64,000 nucleotides of DNA from Plantago major (Eukaryota; Streptophyta; Magnoliopsida; Lamiales; Plantaginaceae), in contig CM048843.1 in assembly GCA_026545765.1 (NCBI GenBank), forward strand, positions 4,650,001 through 4,714,000. The letters run 5' to 3'. The translations under genes were made by a program, and so were the position numbers. The notes under the pieces are model-generated. The model was not told where the DNA came from, did no database searches, and saw nothing but the letters and a program-made list of their open reading frames with translations. Positions 11,291 through 22,456 of the stretch are shown here, piece by piece (the stretch's first letter is position 1; every line of letters begins with the position of its first letter).

Positions 11291-12179
11291 TTCAAAAAAT
11301 TGGTAATAGACGAATTCATACCATCCAAGCCTCTAGAAATGTTATATGATACCTACGGGCATAATGCTTTTTTGCCGGGATCTATTTACTTCTCCCTGAG
11401 CGATTAGGCTCGAGGACAACATTGATGGATAATTTAAATCTCAAATAGAGCAACTAAATGGAAGATAGATAATCCCTCCTTTTTTTCTTTTGAAAGTCAA
11501 AATCGTCTTTTCACGCCGTTGCCTAACTTAAGTTGAATTTTGTGTTCCTTCAATTCATCATATTTCAATGTTAACGACTTTCGGTTTAGGTTGAGTTTGT
11601 TTTACCCAGAAAAGCCAAAAACTTTTGGTAATTTATAGTACTATAATTTTCTTTTCTAGTTTTTCTAGAGCTGTATGCTCGGCTACGTATTTCTATAAAC
11701 TAAAATGGTCCTACACATATCATGGTTTAACAAAAAGTATTAGAGGATTTTATGAATATATTTGTTATATACACATGAAAAATGATATAGAATGTACATT
11801 CACAAAAATGTTATTTAAAACATATGAGTATGTATATTTATATTTAAGAATATCAGTCCGGAATTTGGAAGCCAGTAGCTTCACTGATTTGTGTCTATTT
11901 CAAGATGTCTGTAATTTTGTAAAAGAGGAAACATTCTAAATCTACTTAAAGATAGTAATAGTACGTTGTCTGGTTTTACATGGACAAACCAGACTAAATT
12001 ACAACATGATGGTAACAAGAGTTTAAGTTCAAATCTCCTAGGTAAGCAGGCGAGATGTAATAAATGATGTACCTTATATCGGAGTAATGATAAAGATTTA
12101 TCATATGGATATCATTACCAAGTGGCTAACCTCCCTATAATCCAGGATCATATCTGATGTGGTATAAAAATAGTTAAGT

Positions 12180-12960
12180 CCCTTTGCTTAAGTATGATTA
12201 CTCCAAAGCTTAGGTTAGACAATGAGATCGCACTTAGAGCCTCGGAATAGAATTTCAACCTGCAAGACGAAGTAGGGTGTTAGACCCTTTTTAGCCGATT
12301 TGCCTAAGACAAAGCGGTTGTATGATTCAACATACCTAGTCGGACAAAGTGGAGCCGAGTATGTTAGAGATTAGTATATTTGTGGTAGTTTTCTTACTTG
12401 AAGTGGAGTAGATGCGCCCCTTTATATAGGAAGTGCTCCGGGGACAAGCCTCTGACTTGCCCGGAGTTTGGTCGGCCCTATTAGCTTCTGACATGTGTGG
12501 TCATAGTAGGGTGGCGCGTTTAGATCACGCGGCGGCGTAGGACCTTTAGGAGGTCGGCCTTAATCTGCCGCGGTCTTTCTCCTTAGTAGATAATCCTTCC
12601 GTAGTAAGAAGGAGTGAGGTCGGACCTATTTGGGTAGGGTCGGTCCAACTAGAATACTGACAAGTATCCTGTGAGGGTTAAGATCAATCCTTCCACTTCA
12701 ACTTTAGGAGGTCGATCTCCTAGTGTTGTTTTAGAGGTAAGATCTACTCGGCTTATGATGAACTCTGCGGCTCTTGTAACAAAGGAGAAGATGAATTCAC
12801 CCTAAGCCTTCTTAGATCGTGGGTTCGTGGAGAGGGACTCATTTGTACATATCAATATCATAATACGTGTGTCTTATTGATGGTCCCTCAGGCTCCAGGC
12901 TCAAATTAGTCCCGTCTAATATTGTTTGGGCTCGGACTTAATACTAGTGATCACATGCAT
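12180..12960. mobile_element. Possible LTR fragment or solo LTR
   Basis: This block is GC-richer than its surroundings and contains acctgcaagacgaagtaggg, a TATA-like cctttatatagg at about 12,418, and repeated ggtcgg/gtcggcc phrases. The composition and the acctgcaag ... tttatata order resemble the start of the LTR-like region at 61,100-61,300 and plant Ty3/gypsy LTRs in general. No coding domain, TG/CA ends or target duplication could be fixed, so it remains tentative. Confidence 0.35.
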
Positions 12961-13553
12961 TGCATAGGAAATTATGTGGCGCCCTTCGACTAATACTTGG
13001 GTTCGAACGTGTAATGCGAGGCTCACATTCTCGAATCATCCTAGTCCGTAATGGTTCATAAATGATTTCGAATTATGTTAAAGCGAGTATAGAATTAGCA
13101 AGCATTGAATTGAAGTGTTAGAATCACCATGTGAGTGTACTGGTCATTCAAATTAACACCACACCAGTATATATCCTGAAGAGAGAAAATTCCAAAGGGT
13201 TACTCGATAAAGATCGAAATGAAGCAGGCAATTTATCTTCGTCTGCGGATAAAGGTGGGGTATCTTTATTTACTTGGGTCGCTTTCATTTGACGGGACAT
13301 TGTCCCATTTTTCCACCAAACAACCAATTGTATATCCAAAGTCCACATACAGCTATTGACCACGCCTACTTGATTCAGCTCGACACTCTTTTTGTCCAAA
13401 CTGGAAACTATTATTAGCTTCGGATTATGTTCACAGCTTAAACTCAAGTATGGGGGCTTATAATTGTTACTACTACTACTCAAGTAGTGTATTCCGGACC
13501 GGAACACCAACAGGCTATGGAGTAGAGTTTTTCTTTTGGATGAATAGTAAGTT

Positions 13554-14582
13554 GGGATTTTGTTTTTTAGGTTGGTTTCGTACCGACCTAAACATAGGTC
13601 TTCGTTAAATGACTGTCAGGTACGATCTTATAAATTATATTTTATTAATTATATTTCAATAGTAAATTGTGAATGTGCAACTATACCCCTATTTAAATTT
13701 TAAGTAAAATTAATAATTGAATTTCTTTATTTACAGTACCTTCAAACCCCATCTTCTACTAAATTAAACCTAGATAGTCCTGATTCACCATCCGTCGTCT
13801 ACAGCTCTTTTATCAGATTGTTCATCATCTTCTCTTCACCGTCTTTGCACCGCTATCTGTTACGTCGAATGCTGCACAGCCTCTCCGGTCACTACTTTAT
13901 CCAATGGAACATCCCTTTCCCCAGATTTACCATTCAAGAATCCGTGCTTTTCCAATTTCGCCTGATTTTTTTATTTTCGTGAGAAAGAAAACACAAAAGC
14001 AGAAACAAAGAGCTTGAGGTAGGAGAAAACATTAAAATATGTCTTTGGCTCAACCAAAAATTGTGGTTCTGCCATATTTGGGATTGAGGTGATGAAAAGC
14101 AATGGAGCTCGGATTAGATTTTTTTACAGAAGATAGAGTCGGGTAAGGCATCCATAGTCATAGATGTAACCATTGATAAAAGAAAAATAAAAGGCCAAGA
14201 AGATGGTGAATTAGGTTCTTCACCTGGTAATTGTCTGCAACAAAAGCTTCAACGTTTCTTATTGATGTGGATTTGTATTATTTATTTATTTTGTTCGTTA
14301 TTAATAATGACTATATTTGTAATTCTATAAAATTGAGTTATATATTATTTTTTTCTCTAAAATAATCATTTATATCATAAAGGCATTATAGTCAAATTAT
14401 ATTTTGTGGGCATTTATAATTATTAAAAAAATGATTTATAATCAATCATACCCAAATTTATAGATAAAATGACTTCAAACCAAAACGAATTGATACGATT
14501 GAATTAAGTGTCACGTGGCAGTCATCTAACGAAGACCTGTGTTCAGGTTGATACGAAAATCGACCTGAGAATAGAAAAGCCC
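13554..14582. mobile_element. Mutator-like element (MULE), 9-bp TSD
   Basis: 1,029 bp flanked by the perfect 9-bp direct repeat tagtaagtt (13,545-13,553 and 14,583-14,591). The termini are inverted repeats extending at least 70 bp: gggattttg at the left versus aaaagccc at the right, then the inner block ggtcttcgtta-atgactg near 13,591 mirrored near 14,520. A 9-bp duplication with long inverted termini is the hallmark of Mutator-family insertions. No transposase frame is present, so it is non-autonomous. The interior (about 13,740-14,240) has gene-like base composition but no recognisable protein. Confidence 0.88.
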
Positions 14583-14591
14583 TAGTAAGTT

Positions 14592-15337
14592 TGAAAGTAG
14601 TATTGGTAGAAGAGTAAATTGATTCGTGTAGAAAAGAATTGATTGTTTTGATATATTTGAATGAAAAAAAAAAGTGGCTTGAATCCAATACACCTAGACT
14701 CCAGCAATATAGGAAACGGTAATTATTTTATAGTTAAGTGGATAAAATTTGTGTATGATATGGAGTTGAATTATGCTAAAGTATAACTGATGAATACTGC
14801 TTAATTTATTTACAATTAAGTGGAGTTGAATTATGTAAACTATAACTGATTTGTAATTGAGGGGGATGTGTTCGAGTAAAATTTTGTGAGTGAAGTATTG
14901 CTTAGTAAATTTATTAATATAAACTTGTATGAGAGTTAATATATGAATACTAGGGAAGATTCGGATTAAACAAAAAAGAATGGAGATAGCATAACAAATA
15001 CTCTATCATGATGCTATCGTTGTCCCCCTGGGTTCAGGAATCAGTCCCACCCTCTTAATGTAAAAGTAGGCCTTACAAAGTGTGAGATCATTGATCGCAC
15101 CTTAACACCTAATTTCCCGTACGAGAATTGCCTTCAGTTACAGATGTAAAGCTTTTGATTGTCTGATTTAAAACAAGTTTATTTCTCTGTATCCGGGGAT
15201 TCAGGCCCTCTCTGTCCAGCAGGATACCTAAACTGTGAGATATGATGCAAATCATAACCGTAGGTGATAACCAAGAATCGTGCACATCAGTCCACCAGTC
15301 GGCAAGAACATTCTAGTGCATCTGAGCTCGTTCGGTC
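14592..15337. other. Intergenic, 3' of the DnaJ gene
   Basis: Holds a roughly 60-bp direct duplication around ggagttgaattatg (about 14,762 and 14,822). A poly-A run lies at about 14,663. Otherwise nothing recognised. It probably includes the 3' UTR of the DnaJ gene near 15,338. Confidence 0.5.
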
Positions 15338-18300
15338 TTAATTCAGGATTTTGTTGATGAATACGACTATCAGTATGAAAATTGAGAACTTAAGTATGAA
15401 CTTAGATCCAGTAACACGTTCAGCCCAATCCTGCCACCTGTAAGTTTAACCAGCAGATAGCCGCTTGTAAAGCCTGCTAAACAATACCAGGTTATCACCA
15501 TATCAAGAATGGTGACTCAAGTATCCATACATGCAACCAAAGACGTTGAATCCAGATAAAGTACACAACTCCATCCAGTTGAAGATCACAACTATTGCCA
15601 AGTTGGACGTTTGAAAGAAGCAGACTACTTCAAAACGAATTTATCAGTTGATTTTCTCCAAAAGTGCAGGCTCTAACATAGGCTTTAGGTTTGTTATATT
15701 TGGATGCATGAAGCAATGAACTTTTAAATATATCTCGTCATGCCACAGGTAATGCCAAGAACAATATTATACCCTGCTTTGGTTAGTTTGTATGCCATTA
15801 TAATTGAAGGCAACATTAGTAGAAGACCCAAACACTTGGGACTCTGTCGTGGACACTATCAGTCTATCTCTACCCATACTTTCATGAAAACGATAAGTTT
15901 AACACTAGGAGACAGACTGCATTCCCTAACCCGACAACCATGCTTGAGTACATTCAGGAATCAATCTGCCACTTAAACTTACTCAGTTACAAGTTTTCAT
16001 TGAGAAACACAAATACTCCCTCCAGTTTTTTTTTTTTAAACATTCACATTCACAATATGACACAGTTTAAGATATAAGCTTACGGCCACATGATAGATAA
16101 TGCATCTCCAAGTAGTCTCTGCCTTAAAGCACCAAATCGTGTTGTAAGTAGTGATAAATATGCAATGCAAGTACTTACCAACTGCCTTCAGTGGACGCAT
16201 TGTTTTCTTCAATTATCTCTTTTTCGAATTCTTCCAGTATAGCACGTTGTTTTTCCGTAACATTTCTGAAAACATCAGACAGTAAAGTAAAGAGAGACAC
16301 AACTTCCAGATGCCTATACTCTGATAAAGTGGAATATGCAGTTTTTATTAACTTACATAAATGGTTAACATTTCAATTTTCAAAGTTAATGGCTAAAGTT
16401 AGTGAAATATACAACTCCCTCACATGGAAAATTGTAATTGGTATAGTTGAAATATTTCTTAATTTTCTTTCATGAGGAATAGAATAGTTCAGAAAGAAGT
16501 TGGGACCTTTTTTTCTCTAGAGGTAATCTAATGATCTCTCTTATCTTGAATATATAAAAGTGACTAGAAGTTTCACTATAGATTTTTCAATGACAAGACT
16601 AAAGGAAAGCATGTAGTTTGACATGTTAAGTTAGCAATTGGTAGTAGTTTATAAGTGCTAATCTCACAATGAAAGAATTCCATTTCATCTACAAGCTCGG
16701 ACTTTTAGATGAGATGAGAGTGAATGAAAAAACATGATCCAGTCCAAAGCCATCCTTCCATTATTCAGGGTAAATAATAAAGAAAGCAAAGAGAAGAAAA
16801 TCCTTACGAAGGGAACTTTATACGAAAACGGATATACTGATCTCCATAATCCCTTATAAAACCACTCTTTGGCAATCCTAAAGAGACCATGCAAAAGAAT
16901 ACATTGTAAAATGTATGATAAACACACGTGAACATCATGTACAATTGTAATTAGGACAAAACAAAATTATTACCTTTGCCCCTTAAAAGAACTAGTTGAC
17001 CAGGTTGGACACCCTTAGGAATCTATTATGACCAAGATAAACATACAGAAACACAAGGTTAAATTTCGATAAGCTATAAGTTTAAATGTCATTGTGCTAC
17101 TTCAGGTGAAGAAAAGGAAGAAAATAATTGAATCAAAATTGCGACGCTTCAGAACTTGAAGTAGTTTTATATTTTCCCCATATGATGAGTCATGCTTATA
17201 ATCCCAATTGTCATTTAAAGTCATTCAGATTCTAGTACTCTACAATACGACCATGAGATGTTTATCCGCTTGAACTCTACCAGATATGCAAGTTCAGAAA
17301 AGCTGTTCTTTTAATTCGTTCATAAATATAAGGCACGTCAAATCAAGGGTACCTTTTTCTTTGTGATCAGTAATCTCGACAAGTATCTATAAGAGAGATG
17401 TACAACCAGATTTCTATTAGAGGAAGTTAAAAATAGGATCAATATATCCTGGAAATTATCCATAGGATTCCAAGCTGTGGCAGTAAACTATAAAACGTCT
17501 GCAACATGAAGTCCTGAGCGTTGAACTCCATATAGCAGGTGTGGTCAAAGTATTTATTTATGTGGCACATTAATCTTTACATGGAATTATACATGCATGG
17601 GATCACAATGAAAATGACACACAGAAAACAAATTGATGTCAAAAGCGAATGTTTTCATACCCGCAGCTTATACGCCCCGGACAGTGTAGGTACCTCAACA
17701 TAACCACCAAGGATGGCCTATTACATATACCAAAAAGGAAATACTAAGTTCAAGTTAATGCTGGTTCTTGCAATGGTGAAAAACCATGCCTAGAGGCCCT
17801 AGACATGCATTCTGAGACGAAGAATAAAAAATGGCACGAGATCTTTTAAAAAGAAAAAAGAACAGAAAGAAAAGAAAGCATAGTTCTCACTTCTGCAAAA
17901 CTAATATGACAATCCACATATACATCAGCACCTTGTCTAGAAAAAATTGGATCATCTGCAACCTGGTGAGAATCAGCCATTGGAATTATCATACATCTAA
18001 GCAATATGAATGGAAAACAACCAAAATATAAACAGAAAAATGCAATTGACGATGCAGATATAGACAAAATGAGTAAATATTTGCAGAAATAAACAATTTC
18101 CACGAAGGAATTGGCACATAATGAACTTGTAAAATTATTCAAACCCAAATTTCCAACTCCATATTCTTTCCCACAATTTAAGACTATTATTAGTCTGCTT
18201 AAACTGGTCATGCCGGAAGACAAAATGTGAGGGGAGAATCAGGGTTAACATTTCATACATTAACAAAGTTCAATATTGCCACACATATTCACAATTCTTG

Positions 18301-21300
18301 CACCAATAAGTGAAAAATTAACCAGCTTGATAGAACTCAATATTGCCACACATTCACAATTCTGGCACCACCAAGTGAACAAATTAACCAGCTTCGATAG
18401 AACTTGGTGTCTTGATAGTTTATACATAACTCTAGCCACTCTACACAGAAAGCACCAAATTATGTATGCATTCAATTTGGTAAATTCGTATCCCAATTTC
18501 TAACCAGTGTGCATCATATTGGGGTCTGCATAAACACGTGTACAAATAACAAATTAAACCACACATGAACACATGCGTACCTCAACCTTTAATCCTATAA
18601 GCATCGGCTAGAGAAAATCTTAAAAATACTGAGAATCAGAGATAGATACATAGGCTACGGCATGCTATCAAACAATAGTTATGATGGTGGAAATTGAAAA
18701 TAGGAGTAAAAGAATAATGATGCCTTTAGTTTTATAAATAGGTCGCCAGGAGCCCTTCCCAATCCACCAGCATTACCAGCTTTTGGCACACGGATAGTAT
18801 CTTCAGAATCCACACCTAATCAATTGAAGTACCAATTGAGTGTGACTGTGTGGTAAATGAAGTGAGTATACAATTTGAAAATGAAGACTTGTATGTAACA
18901 CACCATCTCTTAGAGATACTACCATTTTCTCCCTAAACAGCATAACAAGATTTTTGAGTAGTAAACATGAAACATTTTACAGCTTGAATTTTCCCATAAA
19001 ACCTTGAGGGTATTATTCCACCAAGTTTATTATGAAACCTCCCCCTGTTAGGTAGCAGGATTCCCCCAACTTTAAGATCAAATTCATCTAAGCAGTAAAG
19101 TTGCACAAAATTACAATAAAATAATTCACAGTAGGCCTATAGGCTTGGAATAGGTTAACTTCAATATGCATGCTAAAATCATATATGGCTACAAAAGAGG
19201 CCCTGTATTACTAAGTAAGAAACATGGAGATGGCTAACTTTAGTACATTCGCATTGTACAAATGTTAGTGCTACGATCTAAACCATTGGATCAACTCTAG
19301 ATTTAATCTCAATCCTTCATTTTTTATTAATGCGACTGGCATTGCGCAACATAATGAGGTCGCACTAAGTCGCATAATATTAAAAAATATGATAAGGGTG
19401 AATTACTTACACACTCATGTTTTAAACTTAACAGAATATACCCAGACACAATCTAAAACCAACCCAACATTAATAAAAAATTCAAAAGCACCCGTTTTAT
19501 CTTTAAAGAAAAAATTTAATTAAAAAAAAAAAAAAGACGAGCTCCGGTCAGCTTCCATGGAAGCTTTCGTCCAGAGCTTCCACCATGTCGATTTAAAAAA
19601 TTATTTTAAAAAAATTACCATCGGAGCGCCGGTGACTGGTGGTGGTTTGTGGCAGTGGTGATGGTGGTGTAATTGAAAAAGTGGGCAAGGAGGTGGTGTT
19701 GTGGAGTTTTGGAGAAGGAGGAGACATTTTTGGTTTAAAATGTAAATAGGGGATTTATGAGGGGTGGTTTTTGTAGATTTATGTAATTTGTATTTAATTG
19801 TTTAAATTATTAAAATTGTTAACAAATTGATTTTTAATTGTCAGATTATGCAATTTGTCAAATTTTAAATAGTGTACTAACATTAATACAATGCGAAGTG
19901 GTACTAAAATTAGCCTAGCCCAAGACACATTAAACCAACCTGATGGTATAGTCACTTTGACATCCTTGATTCCTCCACGCACCCCTGTTCCTTTGCATGA
20001 TATGCAGTAATCCTGGAAGGGCCAATACTAATGTTTTCCATTCAAATATATCAAAAACAAATTTCTTTATTACATGAAAGAGAAAAGGTAATGATTGGAC
20101 CTTAATGACTTTTCCAAACCCTTTACATGTGCCGCATGTTGTGGCGAATGGAGGTATGGTGATCTAATAAAGCATAACAAGTAGCAGTTAATAAAAGAGA
20201 ATGAAACATACTAAATTTCAGAAAATGTAATATGCCAAGAGGATGAGTAGTTTTTCTTTATATGAGAAATCAGAGGAAAAACTCACTGTTCCAGCGCCTC
20301 GGCAAGTAGGACATATTTTTGGCTCAGCATTTAATGGATGGCCCCTACCATCTGTATCATCAGATACATAAAAGGTAAAGAACTCAAGTTTAAAAGAACC
20401 AATTGCAAACATGAATAATATGTTTGGTTATTGAACTATAGAACAATAGTATCAACTTTACAGTAATATATGTCTGACCATCTGAACAACATTAAATTTT
20501 TAAGCAGATAAAAGTTTGGTTTTAGCGACGAGGGGATAAATGATTAAGAAATTTAATATGTAAAAGAGTAGAACAATATATCTGAGTCCAAATATCCCTT
20601 TAACTTACAGCAAGTATCACATGGCACATCCGCATCAAATGATAAATGCTTTGTGCAGCCGTTAGCAGCTTCAGAAAATGAAAGCTCAAGTTCAACCTAA
20701 GTCCCAAAAACAGAACACGAATTATATATTCTAATTTGCAAACCTTAGAAATCAAATTCCCTAAATGACACGGCAGGTATCCAATAGCTCACCTGAACAT
20801 CAGAAGCCATGCTTGCACTTTGGTTTTCAAAAATCTGTAAGATGCCAAAACAATTATTATCACAAAAGATGTGCAGTGTTCTTTATATACAATAACCAGC
20901 AAATCGTAGTACCTCAGAAAAAATGTTGTGAAAGGAAGTAGAGAAGTGAGGACTTTGAGCATATCTGAACTGCCAATCCCTGTTAGAATATTCAGCATGC
21001 CCAGACCTTCCTGGATTCTCCCTCATCTGTAACAGATATTATAACATTTACTCCCCACGATAATTATATTTGTATATGCCAGTGAAGCACCCAAGTGATA
21101 AACAAACAAAGAGAATGATTATAAAGTATAAGCAAATATAGAAAAACAAACAGCTGCATTACCATGTCGTATTGGGCTTTCTTTTCAGGATCTTGCAAAG
21201 TCTGGAATTACCTTCGACAATAAACAGTGTCTCGATATTATCATTGCAGAAGATCCAATACAAGAAATTCAAATGATTCAATAATAAAGTGATGTAAAAA

Positions 21301-22456
21301 AAATGACCAACAAACCTCATACGCTTCTCTTAATTCTTGAAATTTTCTTTTTGCAGAAGGATTATTCTTATTTGCATCAGGGTGGTACTTTTTAGCAAGC
21401 TACAAAACAAGCACACACCAAATAGGGATAAATTAGTACAATCTGGACTCTGGAGTTGTATAGAAGTGAATCAGAAGAAGCAAATAGTTATTTGAAATAA
21501 CATGGACATCATATTGCAAATCAACTGGAACAACTTGAAAACACAGAAACTATGAAAACATAACAAGATGCTTGTTGAGCTCAACCACTATGGACTAACA
21601 AATTGTTAGATCTTGCAAAAGTAAGCTAAAAGTAGAAAAAGAGTACAAAATCTAACTATTTAAACTCATACTTTAAATCAGTCAAAAACCTTTTCAGCTG
21701 TAGAAAACTTAATTCAGATTGATTTGAAGTTCTATATTGCTCGACTTGGCTCGTCTACCATCAAATTATAGGAAGTTGAAACATAGCATATACAACAGGG
21801 CAAAGTACAAGCCATTCATATGGAATTAAAAAGGTACTGTATATATCAATCTGAATGGTTATCGAACTAGTACTTACGCCATGGTAAGCCTTCTTTATCT
21901 CATCTCGACTGGCATTCTTAGAAATTCCAAGGATCTCATAGTAATCACGTTGCGCAGACCAACACACTCCTGTCAAAAGAAACAACACAATAATCTATGT
22001 ATACTTCAATGGAGCTAGCAGAAACAACATACTCATGTCAAAACAAAACTAACACAATAATCTACGTATCCAATTCAGCTACAATCCAATCAATCTCGTT
22101 AATGAAATATGATCCAATAACCTGTAGCATGGATAAATCGCTTCCACGACAGCATTTCCGAAGGTCCGTAAATCGCATACTTCCCCACGTAGCTGTAACG
22201 ACTAGCCCCTGCTGAATGTCAAACCATGAGTCATTCTGCATAGTGTCCTCTAGAATCCAACAATTTCATACAGTATTATGCAAAGGCTAGTACAAGCGAC
22301 GGGTGAAAGCAAATCAGGCTTACTCGGAGAGTGGAAAAACGCCCGTTGGAGGTGGGAAACGCAAGACGAGGATGATTGAGCTGAAATTGCATTAAAAAAC
22401 TGGAGAAATGAAGCATAGTAAGTAATGATTTGAAGTAAATTGAGATTCTGTTCCAT
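15338..22456 (-). CDS. ATJ1: Mitochondrial type-I DnaJ chaperone, ATJ1-like (18 exons)
   Basis: Hsp40 co-chaperone that hands unfolded protein to mitochondrial Hsp70 and stimulates its ATPase. Exons in transcript order: 22294-22456, 22122-22211, 21878-21969, 21316-21399, 21163-21201, 20913-21026, 20793-20834, 20609-20696, 20287-20351, 20101-20163, 19940-20012, 18724-18815, 17891-17962, 17661-17717, 16974-17022, 16808-16877, 16179-16265, 15338-15437. All phases fit, giving 479 codons. The J domain starts at about 92 ([10 protein letters not shown]) with HPD at 121-123. Four CxxC zinc-finger pairs lie at 234/237, 251/254, 269/272 and 283/286, followed by the C-terminal substrate domain ([16 protein letters not shown]). 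The end is [14 protein letters not shown] followed by a hydrophobic stretch (about 460-474). RFIHATG before the J domain matches the ATJ1 presequence region. Exon 1 and its start are the least certain. The intron after exon 12 uses a GC donor. Confidence 0.9.
18271..18404. repeat. Two tandem 67-bp units in a DnaJ-gene intron
   Basis: caatattgccacacat...ttaaccagctt occurs at 18,271 and again at 18,338 with few differences. It lies in the long GC-AG intron between exons 12 and 13 of the DnaJ gene. Confidence 0.8.
19232..19915. mobile_element. TIR element inside a DnaJ-gene intron
   Basis: The left end ggctaactttagtacattcg mirrors the right end (complement ggctaattttagtacc-acttcg), and both continue gcattgta and aatgttagt. 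The element of about 684 bp lies between exons 11 and 12. A poly-A run (about 19,519) and a segment gagctccggtcagcttccatg lie inside. No matching target duplication was seen, so superfamily and exact ends are open. Confidence 0.6.

Larger units (their letters stand above)
8157..13544. other. Intergenic repeat-rich region
   Basis: Contains the AHL upstream region, a GT/AT/T microsatellite (8,712-8,759), a solitary Stowaway-like end near 8,949, short repeats of ggtgaataaagtaggaga at about 9,175-9,240, and a pyrimidine-rich CCACCACCA stretch (9,600-9,860). Further along are a palindromic ACTGTATTA cluster (10,150-10,320), a hAT-like MITE (11,014-11,290) and a possible LTR fragment (12,180-12,960). 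Several long open frames at 9,443-10,196 on both strands result from CCA/CCT-repeat composition and lack any protein domain. Confidence 0.55.

Noticed and set aside
12000-12040. tRNA-like phrase gtttaagttcaaatctcc
   Set aside because: The bases resemble a T-loop, but no acceptor, D or anticodon stems can be formed around it.
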